Source: Spirosoma linguale DSM 74 (GTDB lineage: Bacteria > Bacteroidota > Bacteroidia > Cytophagales > Spirosomataceae). Taken from it: a stretch of 64,000 nucleotides of DNA. Below the pieces are notes generated by a model. That model was given only the letters and a program-made list of their open reading frames with translations. It had not been told where the DNA came from and searched no databases. How positions within the stretch are numbered: the stretch's first letter is position 1; the number at the start of each line of letters is the position of its first letter. Positions 1 through 9,128 of this stretch are shown here, piece after piece. Where the stretch lies: NCBI GenBank assembly GCA_000024525.1, contig CP001769.1, positions 3,319,001 to 3,383,000 of the forward strand. The letters run 5' to 3'. The position numbers were made by a program, and so were the translations under genes.

Positions 1-642
1 CAGGGCAATCCACATGGCAATGTAGACGATGAACGTAAAGCCACTCAGGCCGCCGAAAAACCCGTCGGGACCATGAGAAGCCCCACTTAAGGCGGGTAAG
101 CCCACGAACAGGCCGACAAAAATCAGGCGAATCCAGACCACATCCATATTGAAATAATGGGCCAGACCAGCACAAACACCACCCAGCGTTTTCCGGCGCA
201 GGTCGCGCACCAGACGGCGGGGAGCTGTATAAACCGGTGAAGGCTGCGAAGTATATGTTCCGGAGGTTTGACTGGGATTACCCGTTTGGGCACTTGGCCC
301 TTTACCCGATGACCCCTGCCCCACGCCCGACGCTGAATGCCGACCGCCATTCGTAACCAGAACTTCCTCCTCTTCTACGGCCTCGAAGTCGGCGACGGTA
401 CCCATGGCCGCTACCAGCTCGTTGACATCTTCCAACGAAACAACCTGTTTATCGGCGGCTTTCAGTTTGGCGAGCAGCTTCTCGGCAATACGGTTTTCAA
501 TGTCCGTTACAATTTCCTGACTGTCTTCGTAGGTCGAAAAGTATTGCTGTACTGTTGTCAGGTAGTTTTTAAGTTTGTCGTAGCCATCCTCTTCGATGTG
601 GAAGATGACGCCACTAATATTTATGCTTATTGTCTTTTTCAT
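1..642 (-). CDS. PspC-domain membrane protein (C-terminus outside window)
   Basis: Reading on the minus strand from the ATG at 642 gives 214 codons open to the window edge, so the gene is 3'-truncated by the window. The first ~90 residues form an acidic helical domain (with a TDIENRIAEKLL-like stretch) usual at the N-terminus of Bacteroidota PspC proteins. A Gly/Ser/Pro/Thr-rich linker follows, then a PspC domain: RKTLGGVCAGLAHYF with the following hydrophobic helix. PspC proteins are envelope-stress membrane proteins. It starts 19 bp downstream of a PadR regulator on the same strand, the usual PadR-PspC pairing, so it is probably controlled by that repressor. Confidence 0.85.
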   Translation of the reverse strand, partial: MKKTISINISGVIFHIEEDGYDKLKNYLTTVQQYFSTYEDSQEIVTDIENRIAEKLLAKLKAADKQVVSLEDVNELVAAMGTVADFEAVEEEEVLVTNGGRHSASGVGQGSSGKGPSAQTGNPSQTSGTYTSQPSPVYTAPRRLVRDLRRKTLGGVCAGLAHYFNMDVVWIRLIFVGLFVGLPALSGASHGPDGFFGGLSGFTFIVYIAMWIAL

Positions 643-661
643 GGCTTGTGAAGAGAATAGG

Positions 662-1069
662 TTAAGCGTTGGCTGGAGGGGTTGCTGGATCTGGCGAGGG
701 CGAGACGGTGACCGCGCCATTCGTGATTTTTTTGTGTAGATCGACTTTTCCGACTATTGCATTAACCGATTCGGCAAGTTCCTGCCAGGTAGCGTTGAGT
801 GCCTCCAGTGAGGTACGACCGAGATCGGTCAGAATGTAGTATTTACGGGGTGGCCCGGAGGTCGACTCTACCCATTTGTAATCGAGCAGACCGGCATTCT
901 TCAGGCGGGTTAGCAGCGGGTACAGGGTACCTTCCACAACCATGATTCTGGCGGAAGTCAGCTCGTCGAGCATATCGGAGGCATAAATTTCACCCCGCGA
1001 TATGATGTGCAAAATGCAGAACTCCAGAATACCCTTCCGCATTTGCACCTGAGCGTTTTCTATATTCAT
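662..1069 (-). CDS. PadR-family transcriptional regulator
   Basis: A 135-residue protein. The N-terminal ~85 residues are a PadR winged helix (GILEFCILHIISRGEIYASD, EGTLYPLLTRLKNAGLL, and PRKYYILTDLGR for the wing). The C-terminal tail is short, as in small PadR members, and ends in a Pro/Ala-rich stretch. PadR proteins are dimeric repressors that usually control the gene next to them. Here that is the PspC-domain gene starting 19 bp downstream, so the two are likely one autoregulated operon. The family call is secure; the effector is unknown. Confidence 0.9.
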   Translation of the reverse strand: MNIENAQVQMRKGILEFCILHIISRGEIYASDMLDELTSARIMVVEGTLYPLLTRLKNAGLLDYKWVESTSGPPRKYYILTDLGRTSLEALNATWQELAESVNAIVGKVDLHKKITNGAVTVSPSPDPATPPANA

Positions 1070-1412
1070 CGGTGTATGTGATTTCGTTAATTTCCTAATT
1101 CAAAGGTACAATAAGGTACTATGCGATGCAAGGTACCTGTTAATTTTTATGGCTTTTTCTATATCAATGGCGTAAAAGACGGGATGAATGGTGTAATAAG
1201 GTGTGTAGCTTACTGTTCTGAACCTATAAAAGCGAGCCAGTAGCACACGGGCATTATGTTAGTCTCAATGGTTTACCTAACACTTACATTTCTATTGATA
1301 ACTTGAAGATTATTGATGCGTGAATAAGCCTGTAATACTCGTATCAATTAAAGAAATGTACACGTATATTTAATTATGTTATCAGGCCTAGACTGGCATA
1401 AAACTAATCAAT
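1070..1412. other. Intergenic region upstream of padR-pspC
   Basis: About 340 bp, A+T-rich, between two minus-strand genes. It must hold the promoter of the PadR-PspC operon. 'aaggtac' occurs near 1104 and again near 1130, and 'aaggtacaataaggtact' is a close direct repeat that could be a PadR operator (inference). No coding frame is credible. Confidence 0.4.
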
Positions 1413-1838
1413 TCAAAATTTACGCTTCCTAAGCTGGACAGTAGCTGAAAGATCACGGTCTGTTTGTATCCTGCACTCCCCTCTTGAAGGAGAGTTGCCT
1501 TCTATGGGACAGTTAATGAGTTCATAATTCGAAATTGGTAGAATGATGTAATAACTAACCCCTTTTGGCCAAGATAGCGTATACTTTACTACACCAGACG
1601 AATCCGTTACGCCCTGAAGAGTTTCCAGGGATTCGGGTTTGGTAAAATCTGGTTTATAACCATCTAACAAAATTCTTACCTGAGGAAGTGGCTTGCCAGT
1701 AGAATCCTGCACCGTTAACTGCACCTCAGATTTTCTATTAATTATTTTAAAACACCCGGTTATTAACCAGATCAAGAGGAAACATAAAATTATTCCACTG
1801 AGATTATAGTATTTAAGCTTGCTACTGTAAGGTTCCAT
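1413..1838 (-). CDS. Small putative lipoprotein with Ig-like fold
   Basis: A 141-residue protein. A hydrophobic segment at residues ~15-28 ends in ITGC, an acceptable lipobox, so it may be a lipoprotein. The mature part (VQLTVQDSTGKPLPQVRILLDGY, then GVTDSSGVVKYTLSW) has the rhythm of a carboxypeptidase-regulatory-like or Big-type beta-sandwich domain. No catalytic motif is visible. It stands alone between A+T-rich spacers. Function is unknown; the fold suggests an extracellular or periplasmic structural role. Confidence 0.6.
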   Translation of the reverse strand: MEPYSSKLKYYNLSGIILCFLLIWLITGCFKIINRKSEVQLTVQDSTGKPLPQVRILLDGYKPDFTKPESLETLQGVTDSSGVVKYTLSWPKGVSYYIILPISNYELINCPIEGNSPSRGECRIQTDRDLSATVQLRKRKF

Positions 1839-2014
1839 AAATAAGTTGGTTTGTACTATAATCGCTATGGTATCTTAAACCAGTCAGTAATCAAAATTTG
1901 CCCAATATACCGGTACTTCAGGACCCAGTCCGGACTTTTGCAACAACCACCTTTATTATGTAAAGGGATTGTTTCGCGAACATGGTTATCAGTCCCCTAA
2001 GTGAGAAATACATT

Positions 2015-2329
2015 TTATCTAAAAAATGCCCCTTTAATAAAAATCACTATCTCAGATGCTGTCCACAGTCCGCCCAGTATTAAAGCGATTAGTGAAACAG
2101 TCTTCTCATAGGCTATTTTACGCATTACATAGCCATAGCCAAGCAAACAAGGCCCTGAAAAAAATACAGCCAAATAGATGATTCCGATATTTACCGTTGC
2201 TACATAATTAAAAAACCTTGCTCCTATCATATAAAAGACAGGAAATGCAAACAAGATCAGAATAGCTATATAAGCATAGTGAGATCGAAGCATCTTATTT
2301 GTTGTATAAGTGAACATTATGTCAATCAC
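2015..2329 (-). CDS. Small membrane protein, unknown function
   Basis: A 104-residue, very hydrophobic protein with three or four predicted transmembrane helices (~residues 19-37, 43-65, 80-100). No family is recognised. It lies 5 bp downstream of the 72-residue gene on the same strand, so the two probably form an operon. Low complexity is absent and codon use fits the neighbours, which supports a real gene. Confidence 0.5.
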   Translation of the reverse strand: MIDIMFTYTTNKMLRSHYAYIAILILFAFPVFYMIGARFFNYVATVNIGIIYLAVFFSGPCLLGYGYVMRKIAYEKTVSLIALILGGLWTASEIVIFIKGAFFR

Positions 2330-2334
2330 GGACT

Positions 2335-2553
2335 TTATTGTCCAGAAAAGAGTAGTTGTCTATAGCGCCTTTCGACAATCAAATCCACCTTCCATTTAAT
2401 CCAATACCTCTTCCAACCACTTGCCTGGTCAAGTTCTGCTCCATATTGGCTAAGTACTTGTTCTCTTAAACGCCGATAAGTTTCTAGATGTCTAGATTGA
2501 TTGGAACGATTGACTACGTTGGTGATGGAGTCAGATATGAGGTTCGTTTTCAT
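2335..2553 (-). CDS. Small soluble protein, unknown function
   Basis: A 72-residue, Arg-rich, probably helical protein with no signal peptide or membrane segment. The second half (SGWKRYWIKWKVDLIVERRYRQL) is strongly basic and aromatic. It sits 5 bp upstream of the small membrane protein gene on the same strand, suggesting co-transcription. No family is recognised; it could be a membrane-associated partner of its neighbour. Confidence 0.45.
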   Translation of the reverse strand: MKTNLISDSITNVVNRSNQSRHLETYRRLREQVLSQYGAELDQASGWKRYWIKWKVDLIVERRYRQLLFSGQ

Positions 2554-2962
2554 TGTTTTGTCGCTATATAATCTGCGTCATGTAAAGTAATACATTTTGT
2601 AAGGCAAAAACTGCCTTCTGTCTTATTATGTAAGACAACTTACGGAATCAATGAGCCGAAGCTCCTTCGAGCAGTTTAGAGAAGCAATAGGCTAGCGCCC
2701 ATCTTAAGAAGTAATGTCCTTCAAAATGAATGTCATATCCCTTCTTGCCGGGCTAAATGCCAATAAGCCTTGGCTCGGATTATATGAACTACCTGGCCAG
2801 TCTCAGCAAACGTATTCAGTTCATTGGCATACTTTGATCATGGGTGCAAGCAACCTATTGCCCGATCAGGCATAGGAAACTGTTTGCCAGTAAAGCCAGT
2901 TAGTCGGGTGCATAAACGCGTAAACCTTTACTTTTAACCCCGACGGATCGATCATAACGGCT
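2554..2962. other. Divergent intergenic region upstream of the Crp/Fnr gene
   Basis: About 410 bp between a minus-strand operon and a plus-strand regulator gene, so it should carry promoters in both directions. 'gtaaggcaaaaactgcctt' near 2601 and 'atgtaagacaacttac' near 2627 are short inverted repeats. No coding frame is credible. Confidence 0.35.
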
Positions 2963-3526
2963 ATGGAAGAGTTTATCCGGTTTATTAAAGGAATTATCTG
3001 GATCGATGAGCTGGATTTACAACTGGTGCTTTCCCGATGCCGGGAACGACAAGTCGGCAAAAGCAAACTACTGTTGAGAAAGGGGCAAATTGCCAGTCAG
3101 TACTTTTTCATTGTATCCGGGGGCGTCCGCTTTTTCTACGAAGCCCACGATCAGGAAAATACCACCTGGGTAATGTTTGAAAATGAGTTTTTCACTGAAA
3201 TCTCAAGCCTCCATCCCCAAACGCCATCCCGGTTTAACATTGAAGCCATCGACGAAACGAAGCTGATCGTGATCGATAAGAAGGATATGGATTTTTTATA
3301 CGGACAGGTGGCAGCCTGGGAAGAGTTTGGGCGAAAAATTTGGGAGGCCACTACCATCCGAATGATCGATCAGCTTATGAATTTTCAAACCTTATCGGCC
3401 GAAGAACGGTACCTGAGTTTCCTGAAGAATTCTCAGCTAATCCAGAAAGCGCCCGTCAAGCAGGTAGCCGCTGTGCTGGGTATTACCCCCAATGCCTTAA
3501 GCCGAATCCGGAAAAAAATCCGCTAA
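2963..3526 (+). CDS. Crp/Fnr-family transcriptional regulator
   Basis: A 187-residue protein. Residues ~10-115 form the cyclic-nucleotide-binding beta-roll (LLLRKGQIASQYFFIVSGGV, then the FFTEISSL strand). Residues ~150-187 are a compact winged-helix end (VKQVAAVLGITPNALSRIRK). Like many Bacteroidota members it lacks an obvious cysteine cluster, so an Fe-S sensor is unlikely. It lies 74 bp upstream of the epoxide-hydrolase-like gene on the same strand and is the probable regulator of the hydrolase/reductase pair. The ATG at 2963 places the beta-roll at the normal distance from the N-terminus. Confidence 0.85.
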   Translation: MEEFIRFIKGIIWIDELDLQLVLSRCRERQVGKSKLLLRKGQIASQYFFIVSGGVRFFYEAHDQENTTWVMFENEFFTEISSLHPQTPSRFNIEAIDETKLIVIDKKDMDFLYGQVAAWEEFGRKIWEATTIRMIDQLMNFQTLSAEERYLSFLKNSQLIQKAPVKQVAAVLGITPNALSRIRKKIR

Positions 3527-3600
3527 TCGTCATTCTCTACCATTTGGTAGTTTCGTCAGGCGATCCCCCTGGTAGTTTTGAATCACGAAAACACGAAGCG

Positions 3601-4536
3601 ATGATTCAACACAACGAGAACCCAGGGATGGCTCAGAATATGTACTCTGACGAGGAATTAATCACCCATTTTCCTGGCTTTACCAACCAGTATGCAACCG
3701 TAAACGGGGTGCGGCTGCATTATGTCGAAGGTGGGACAGGCATACCTTTGGTTTGTTTACCGGGCTGGCCGCAAACCTGGTATTCTTACAAGCCTGTTGC
3801 GGTAGAACTGGCCAAAACGTACCGTGTCATTATTGTCGACATAAGAGGGATGGGTAGCTCCGAAAAGCCCCAATCCGGCTACGATAAGAAAACAATGGCC
3901 GCCGATATTGCCGCCTTGTTACAGCAGTTGGGCCTGACAAACGTTCATCTTATGGGCCACGACATCGGCGGCATGGTAGCCATGAGTTTTGCGTTTAACT
4001 ATCCCCAATTCACCCAAAAGCTGATTGTCCTGGATGGCTCGCATCCCAGCGAAGGCCTGATGCAGATGAGTTTGATACCCCCTCGGGGTACGTTTGCCGG
4101 GAAGATGGATGCCGATAGACCCTACGCCTGGTGGATGGGATTCAATCAGGTAAAAGAATTGCCGGAAAAGATACTGGCCGGGCGATTCCAGTACTTGCTG
4201 GACTGGCTTTTTCAGTATGTCATGATTGACGACAGCAAGATGTCTCCTCTGGAAAGAGCGGTATATGCCAGTTCGTATAATGACGCCGAGAGCATCCGGG
4301 CAGCGAATGCGTGGTATCAAACATTTCAGCAGGATATAGACGATGCCCAAACGTATCAGCCGCTTGCCATGCCGGTGTTAGGCATCGGAAGCTATGTGAG
4401 TTACAACTACATGAAGATGGGATTGCCTTATGTAGCCAAAGACGCACAAGTGGTTGGAATTTTAGACAGTGGTCATTACCTGTTTGAAGAGCGGCCCGCC
4501 CAGGTGCTTGACGCAGTTTTGCGGTTTCTTGCCTGA
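3601..4536 (+). CDS. Alpha/beta hydrolase, epoxide-hydrolase type
   Basis: The open frame reaches back to 3340, but that part overlaps the Crp/Fnr gene, so the ATG at 3601 (311 residues) is chosen. The fold is clear: CLPGWPQTWYS (oxyanion region), then GHDIGGMVAMSFAF with Asp121 at the nucleophile position. Asp rather than Ser there is typical of epoxide hydrolases and haloalkane dehalogenases. The catalytic His is in DSGHYLFEERP near the C-terminus. A cap domain with MDADRPYAWWMGFNQV lies between. No signal peptide, so cytoplasmic. The next gene follows after 31 bp and they are probably co-transcribed. The substrate cannot be told. Confidence 0.85.
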   Translation: MIQHNENPGMAQNMYSDEELITHFPGFTNQYATVNGVRLHYVEGGTGIPLVCLPGWPQTWYSYKPVAVELAKTYRVIIVDIRGMGSSEKPQSGYDKKTMAADIAALLQQLGLTNVHLMGHDIGGMVAMSFAFNYPQFTQKLIVLDGSHPSEGLMQMSLIPPRGTFAGKMDADRPYAWWMGFNQVKELPEKILAGRFQYLLDWLFQYVMIDDSKMSPLERAVYASSYNDAESIRAANAWYQTFQQDIDDAQTYQPLAMPVLGIGSYVSYNYMKMGLPYVAKDAQVVGILDSGHYLFEERPAQVLDAVLRFLA

Positions 4537-4567
4537 TTGATCCTTAACTAGTTGAACGAAAAGAGAG

Positions 4568-5464
4568 ATGAAAAAGACAATTGTAGTGTTCGGTGCCACC
4601 GGCAATTTAGGAAACCGGATTGTGCGTGAACTAGTAAAAAGAGGGGCGGCCGTACGGGCCATTGTGCGAACGGCCACCGATGCCGAAAAAATAAGAACAC
4701 TGGAGCAACTGGGGGCCACCGTTGAGGAAACCGATATGAACAGCGTCGATGCGCTTGCCAAAGCGAGTTCGGGTGCCGGTTGCGTGGTGTCGGCGCTTGC
4801 GGGTTTGGGCGATGTAATTGTCGATTTACAGAAACGAATTCTGGATGGCGCCCTGCAAGCGGGTGTTCCCCGGTTTATCCCTTCCGATTTCTGCACCGAT
4901 TACACGGATCTGGTACCGGGCGAAAACAGGAATTTTGATTTGCGAAGAGCCTTTCGGGACTATCTCGATACTACGTCCATACAAGCCTCGTCCATTTTCA
5001 ACGGTGCTTTTGCTGATATCCTTCAATACAACACACCGGTTTTAAATCTGAAAGAAAAGAGCATTGGTTACTGGGGCGATAAGGCTGACTGGCCACTGGA
5101 TTTCACCACGATGGACGATACGGCGGCCTTTACAGCCGAAGTAGCTTTGGACGACGAAGCCCCCAGAAATTTACAGATTGCCAGTTTTCAGGTCAGCCCT
5201 GCGATGCTGTGGCAGGACGTGAAAGCGGCCACGGGTCAGGAATTCAGACTTCATCAGCTGTCAAGTCTTGAAGATTTTGCTCAGTTTATACAACATCAAC
5301 GAGCCGCTTACCCTGCGGGAGAAAACGAACTGTACGCCAAATGGCAGCAGGGACAGTATATGTATTCAATGTTCACAACGCACCATACGCACGTAGCCAA
5401 CGGACGCTATAAAAACCTCACCTGGACTACAAGCCTAGATTTTATAAAGTCATTTGTTCAATAA
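4568..5464 (+). CDS. NmrA/isoflavone-reductase-like NAD(P)-dependent reductase
   Basis: A 298-residue protein with an N-terminal Rossmann fold (GATGNLG at residues 9-15) and VRAIVRTATDAEK at the nucleotide-specificity loop, which favours NADP(H). RFIPSDFC matches the NmrA/isoflavone reductase active-site region (typically 'PSxFG'). It belongs to the atypical SDR NmrA group, whose members reduce small aromatic or alkenyl substrates or act as redox sensors. It lies 31 bp after the epoxide-hydrolase-like gene, so a shared detoxification or catabolic role is plausible (inference). Confidence 0.8.
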   Translation: MKKTIVVFGATGNLGNRIVRELVKRGAAVRAIVRTATDAEKIRTLEQLGATVEETDMNSVDALAKASSGAGCVVSALAGLGDVIVDLQKRILDGALQAGVPRFIPSDFCTDYTDLVPGENRNFDLRRAFRDYLDTTSIQASSIFNGAFADILQYNTPVLNLKEKSIGYWGDKADWPLDFTTMDDTAAFTAEVALDDEAPRNLQIASFQVSPAMLWQDVKAATGQEFRLHQLSSLEDFAQFIQHQRAAYPAGENELYAKWQQGQYMYSMFTTHHTHVANGRYKNLTWTTSLDFIKSFVQ

Positions 5465-5616
5465 GCTGAAACCTCCTGGCGTATATGAAGCTAGCCGGGG
5501 TAAACTTGTCGGGAAGTTGGTGATTGTTCTCGATTGACCGCTTACCAGCAATTGTGTTGTGGTAAAATCTGTCAAACAGTTTGATCATCTTTGACTCAAA
5601 AACTACAAACCCAAAA

Positions 5617-6207
5617 ATGGAATTTACGAATCTTCTGAGGCAGATTGAGTTTATCAAGGAAGTGGATAAACTCAAATACATCCTTCGTAAAACTAAACTT
5701 TTCGGTAGTAACCGAAACGAGAATGATGCTGAACACAGTTGGCATCTAGCTTTAATGGCTCTTGTATTAGCTGATCATGCAAATGTGCAGGTTGATCTGC
5801 TCAAGGTAATTAAGATGCTGCTCATCCATGATCTTGTCGAAATTGACGCTGGTGACACCTTTATTTATGATACCCAAAAAAATCACGACAATACCGAAGA
5901 GGAAAGAAAGGCGGCCCAACGAATTTTTGGCTTATTGCCCGACCACCAATCTAGTGAGTTGCTGGCCGTTTGGGAAGAATTTGAAGAGCAGCAAACCAAT
6001 GAAGCCAAGTTTGCCCGAGCCATGGACCGACTCGAACCTCTTCTTCAAAACGCGTCGAATGAGGGCGGTACCTGGAAAGAGTTCGATGTAAATTATGAAA
6101 AGGTACACAACAAAAAGCGAGTTATTGAACACGGTTCGGCTACCATCTGGCGATACGCGGAGCAGCTACTCAATGAAAGCGTTGAAAAAGGAATCTTAAA
6201 GAAATAA
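5617..6207 (+). CDS. HD-domain metal-dependent phosphohydrolase (YfbR/HDDC2-like)
   Basis: The ATG at 5617 gives 196 residues; an upstream TTG at 5581 would add 12 poorly fitting residues. HD-domain metal ligands are visible: EHSWH (His40), then the HD doublet His71-Asp72 in LLIHDLVEIDAGD, and Asp in ARAMDRLEPLLQN. This order matches the YfbR/HDDC2 group, which includes 5'-deoxynucleotidases. Soluble and cytoplasmic. It stands alone, 150 bp after the reductase. The phosphohydrolase assignment is secure; the nucleotide substrate is inferred from the family. Confidence 0.85.
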   Translation: MEFTNLLRQIEFIKEVDKLKYILRKTKLFGSNRNENDAEHSWHLALMALVLADHANVQVDLLKVIKMLLIHDLVEIDAGDTFIYDTQKNHDNTEEERKAAQRIFGLLPDHQSSELLAVWEEFEEQQTNEAKFARAMDRLEPLLQNASNEGGTWKEFDVNYEKVHNKKRVIEHGSATIWRYAEQLLNESVEKGILKK

Positions 6208-6437
6208 TCAGATTCCGGTAAATACCCCCTTTACTTCACTACGGTTTAGCAACGGAATGATACCAACCTATCTTACTAAATCCGTATGGCAGAGGAGTGT
6301 TCTATGTCAGATGAGGAGCGTATTCTGAACCTGGTAAACAACGGCGCATTTTCATGCATAGCTTATAGCCTTGTATGGCAAAAAGCATGATAGAAAATTT
6401 CCATCCGGCATACTAGAAGGAGTCCCCCATCCTTGTG

Positions 6438-6941
6438 TTAAACAAGCGACTCAAAGATTACAGGCCCTTTGGTTGACTCAAGGGTCACTCTCAGCCGGCA
6501 AGTTTCCCCGGTGCTGATGGTGCTGGCTATGAAGGGGCCGTCGTATCCTATTTCGGTTAACCAGGTGTTTAATTCGGCTGCATTTGGATGGACTGCTTCG
6601 ATGGCCGTCAGGGTTACATCCGACGCGGATAACCGTTGCGCCGGGTGTGCTTCTCCCGCCCATTGGATGATGGTGGGCGCAATGCCCGGTTGCAGGTTGT
6701 CCATCCCAAACCAGCGGGGCCTTGGTGGCTTTGGCAGGTTCGGGTCAATGGCAATGACTTCCAGATACGTAGTATCCGCCAGTTTAAGAACAGCGTTATG
6801 CGTTCCCATAGTCAGGTGTTGCCCACCTTTCTGGGGCCGAATGCCCAGTTGGTCAAGAATGAAGTTAACGCCGTCTTCAAGAAAGTACGAACCGAAAATC
6901 AGATGATCAAAGGTGGTTTGGAGGCTGTCTTGTACAGTCAT
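6438..6941 (-). CDS. VOC-fold protein, glyoxalase_3-like
   Basis: A 167-residue protein starting with FDHLIFGSYFLEDGVNFI, then HLTMGTHNAVLKLADTTYLEVIAIDP. This is the pattern of the glyoxalase-like (VOC superfamily) proteins in which a His near the start and the 'H.G.GT.N.....' strand frame a metal site. Enzymatic role unknown. It lies 140 bp downstream of an AraC regulator on the same strand and may be controlled by it. Confidence 0.7.
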   Translation of the reverse strand: MTVQDSLQTTFDHLIFGSYFLEDGVNFILDQLGIRPQKGGQHLTMGTHNAVLKLADTTYLEVIAIDPNLPKPPRPRWFGMDNLQPGIAPTIIQWAGEAHPAQRLSASDVTLTAIEAVHPNAAELNTWLTEIGYDGPFIASTISTGETCRLRVTLESTKGPVIFESLV

Positions 6942-7081
6942 ATCGTCTCACAGAGATTTAGTCAAACTTAATACATACTCGTTCATAAGCCCTATTGATG
7001 TCGACGGGTGTTAACGAACGAGGCAAAACTCCGAAAGAGGCAATTCCCAAAAAAGGACAGAGCCGAAAAAGGATGGTAGTT

Positions 7082-7966
7082 TCAGGAAATGGCCCTTCGA
7101 AACTCCGAAGGCGAAACCCCGGCGTGTTTCTTGAAATATTTAACGAAGTAAGAGGGGTCATCGAAACCCAGTCGAAAGCCGATCTGATTGATATTAAGCT
7201 CGGAATGCAGCAAGAGTCGTTGAGCCTCCAGGATGATGCGTTCCTGAATGAGCTGGGATGGGGTCTTATGTAAAAAATGCCCGGTAATCTCCGAAAGTGT
7301 CCGCGATGACAGATGCATCAGACGGGCATATTCGCCAATCGAAAGTCCTTTTTTGTAATGCTCATCCACCAGGTTAATATACCGTAGCAGTTGTAGCCGT
7401 TTCTCGTCAGTAACGAAGGTGGGTTGTTCCTGATAATTTTTAAACCGTTGTAACTGGATCAGAAACGCTTTCAGATAGCCGCGCAGGAGTTCTTCTTTAC
7501 CCAGGGGTGAAGGGTCAGCTAATTCGGCTTGTAGCTGCGCCAGGTACGTGTCCAGTGTTTGATGAATGGTCTGGTCAATATAGCAGACGGGAGATTGGTA
7601 GGGGTTATTAAAAAAATTGGATTTCAGGAAAAACGCAACCTCGCTGTCGTTGTGAATCAAAAACGATTCATTAAAATGTAGCAGATAGCCCCCATAATCG
7701 GTGTTACTGTCAAAATAATGAACCTGATTTTTGGCCACAAAGAAGATACTGTCACTCTGCACGGCATAGGTGTTGAAATCGACCACATGACTACCCTCCC
7801 CCGACTGAAACCAGATGATCTGGTAGTAGCTATGCATATGGGGTCTGGTCGTGTTAGCTCGATTCTTTTTGAGATAATCCCCTAACCGGTAGAGCACAAA
7901 CTGCGCCTTGTCAGGCTCGTTTTTGTTCAAATGATATTCATGGATCGTCTCAACCTCTTTTGTCAT
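7082..7966 (-). CDS. AraC-family transcriptional regulator
   Basis: The frame extends to 7987, but the ATG at 7966 (294 residues) is preferred. The N-terminal half is a cupin-type sensing domain (HSYYQIIWFQSGEGSHVVDFNTY). The C-terminal ~100 residues hold two helix-turn-helix units (IGEYARLMHLSSRTLSEITG and NINQIGFRLGFDDPSYFVKYFKKHAGVSPSEFR). It is divergent from the flavin amine oxidase gene at 8059, about 90 bp away, which is its likely target. The VOC gene lies downstream on its own strand. Confidence 0.9.
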   Translation of the reverse strand: MTKEVETIHEYHLNKNEPDKAQFVLYRLGDYLKKNRANTTRPHMHSYYQIIWFQSGEGSHVVDFNTYAVQSDSIFFVAKNQVHYFDSNTDYGGYLLHFNESFLIHNDSEVAFFLKSNFFNNPYQSPVCYIDQTIHQTLDTYLAQLQAELADPSPLGKEELLRGYLKAFLIQLQRFKNYQEQPTFVTDEKRLQLLRYINLVDEHYKKGLSIGEYARLMHLSSRTLSEITGHFLHKTPSQLIQERIILEAQRLLLHSELNINQIGFRLGFDDPSYFVKYFKKHAGVSPSEFRRAIS

Positions 7967-8058
7967 GGTTAAAGTTAGTGCCGCCAAATGTAAAAAACTA
8001 CCAGAAAAATTCTCCCTTTGACAGTTAAGTATCCCGGTTGAATCCAGATTTTTGCCGG

Positions 8059-9117
8059 ATGAAATTGACCAGCAACATAATTATTATTGGGGGCGGATTA
8101 AGTGGGCTTACCCTCGCTTATTTATTAGCCAAACAGGGAGTAACCACGACGATTTTAGAAGCCTCTGACCGACTAGGCGGGCGAATTCAGACAATAACCG
8201 GCCCCCTGGGTACGCCCCTGGAATTAGGCGCTACCTGGTTTTCAGACGTACATACCAACTTATTAGCACTACTTTCTGAATTAGGCCTTCCCAAATACCC
8301 GCAGTACTCCGGTGGGATGAGTCTTTTTCAAACCAAATCTTTCGAGCCCCCCCAATCCTTCTTTGTTCCAGCCGCCGACAATCCGTCCTATCGACTGGCC
8401 GGTGGCACACAGCGGCTAATTGACAAGCTTGCACAAAAATTACCTGCACAATCGATTCGGCTCAATACACCTGTCCGGGCAATTCAACAAAGCGGGAACG
8501 AGTTGAGCGTTGAGCTTGCTGATGGTACCACCCTGAAAGCCGATCAGGTTATTTGCTGCCTGCCCCCACAACTCGCTGCCAGCCGTATTCAATTTGCTCC
8601 GGCCCTACCCGATCCTGTCGCTCAGCTTCTTCCAACGGTACAAACCTGGATGGCTGGTTCGGTAAAATTCGTGCTGGAATACGACGAGCCGTTTTGGCGA
8701 CAGGCTGGTTATTCAGGCATGCTTTACAGCCACGCGGGCTTAGTAACGGAAATGTATGACCATACCAACGTTGAACAGGATCGGTTTGGCTTCACAGGCT
8801 TTTTAAACGGTGGTGCCGCATCCTTCAGCTCTGAAACCCGCCAGGAATTTGTCCTGCGTCAGTTAGGTGAGCTGTTCGGCCCTAAAGCAGCCGAACCCAA
8901 TGCCTACATGGATAAAGTGTGGAATGACGAGTATGTTCTGGCTGGCAATCCGGTTGTCCTTAGGCCCCACCAACATAATGGACACCCGGCTCTTCAAGCG
9001 GGCTATATGGATGGTCACCTGCATTTCTGTGGCACCGAAACAGCATCCGCATTTGCAGGCTACATGGAAGGGGCCGTTATTGCCGCCCAGTCGGTTGCCG
9101 AGCGGTTGTTGGGGTAA
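8059..9117 (+). CDS. FAD-dependent amine oxidase / NAD(P)-binding flavoprotein
   Basis: The ATG at 8059 gives 352 residues. GGGLSGLTLAYLLAK at residues 11-25 is the FAD dinucleotide-binding motif, LGGRIQT at ~41-47 is the conserved Arg-containing motif of flavin monoamine oxidases, and FCGTETASAFAGYMEGAV is the C-terminal FAD-binding motif. At about 350 residues it is short for the family (usually 430-500). No signal peptide. It probably oxidises an amine or related substrate in the cytoplasm. The divergent AraC gene is the probable regulator. Confidence 0.85.
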   Translation: MKLTSNIIIIGGGLSGLTLAYLLAKQGVTTTILEASDRLGGRIQTITGPLGTPLELGATWFSDVHTNLLALLSELGLPKYPQYSGGMSLFQTKSFEPPQSFFVPAADNPSYRLAGGTQRLIDKLAQKLPAQSIRLNTPVRAIQQSGNELSVELADGTTLKADQVICCLPPQLAASRIQFAPALPDPVAQLLPTVQTWMAGSVKFVLEYDEPFWRQAGYSGMLYSHAGLVTEMYDHTNVEQDRFGFTGFLNGGAASFSSETRQEFVLRQLGELFGPKAAEPNAYMDKVWNDEYVLAGNPVVLRPHQHNGHPALQAGYMDGHLHFCGTETASAFAGYMEGAVIAAQSVAERLLG

Positions 9118-9128
9118 CAGCGTTCTGT

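Noticed and set aside
3340..3600. 87-codon upstream extension of the epoxide-hydrolase-like frame
   Set aside because: It overlaps the Crp/Fnr gene in another frame and has no family similarity; the ATG at 3601 fits the fold.
6286..6390. 34-codon frame after the HD-domain gene
   Set aside because: Too short, with no conserved motif or clear ribosome-binding site; cannot be told from chance.
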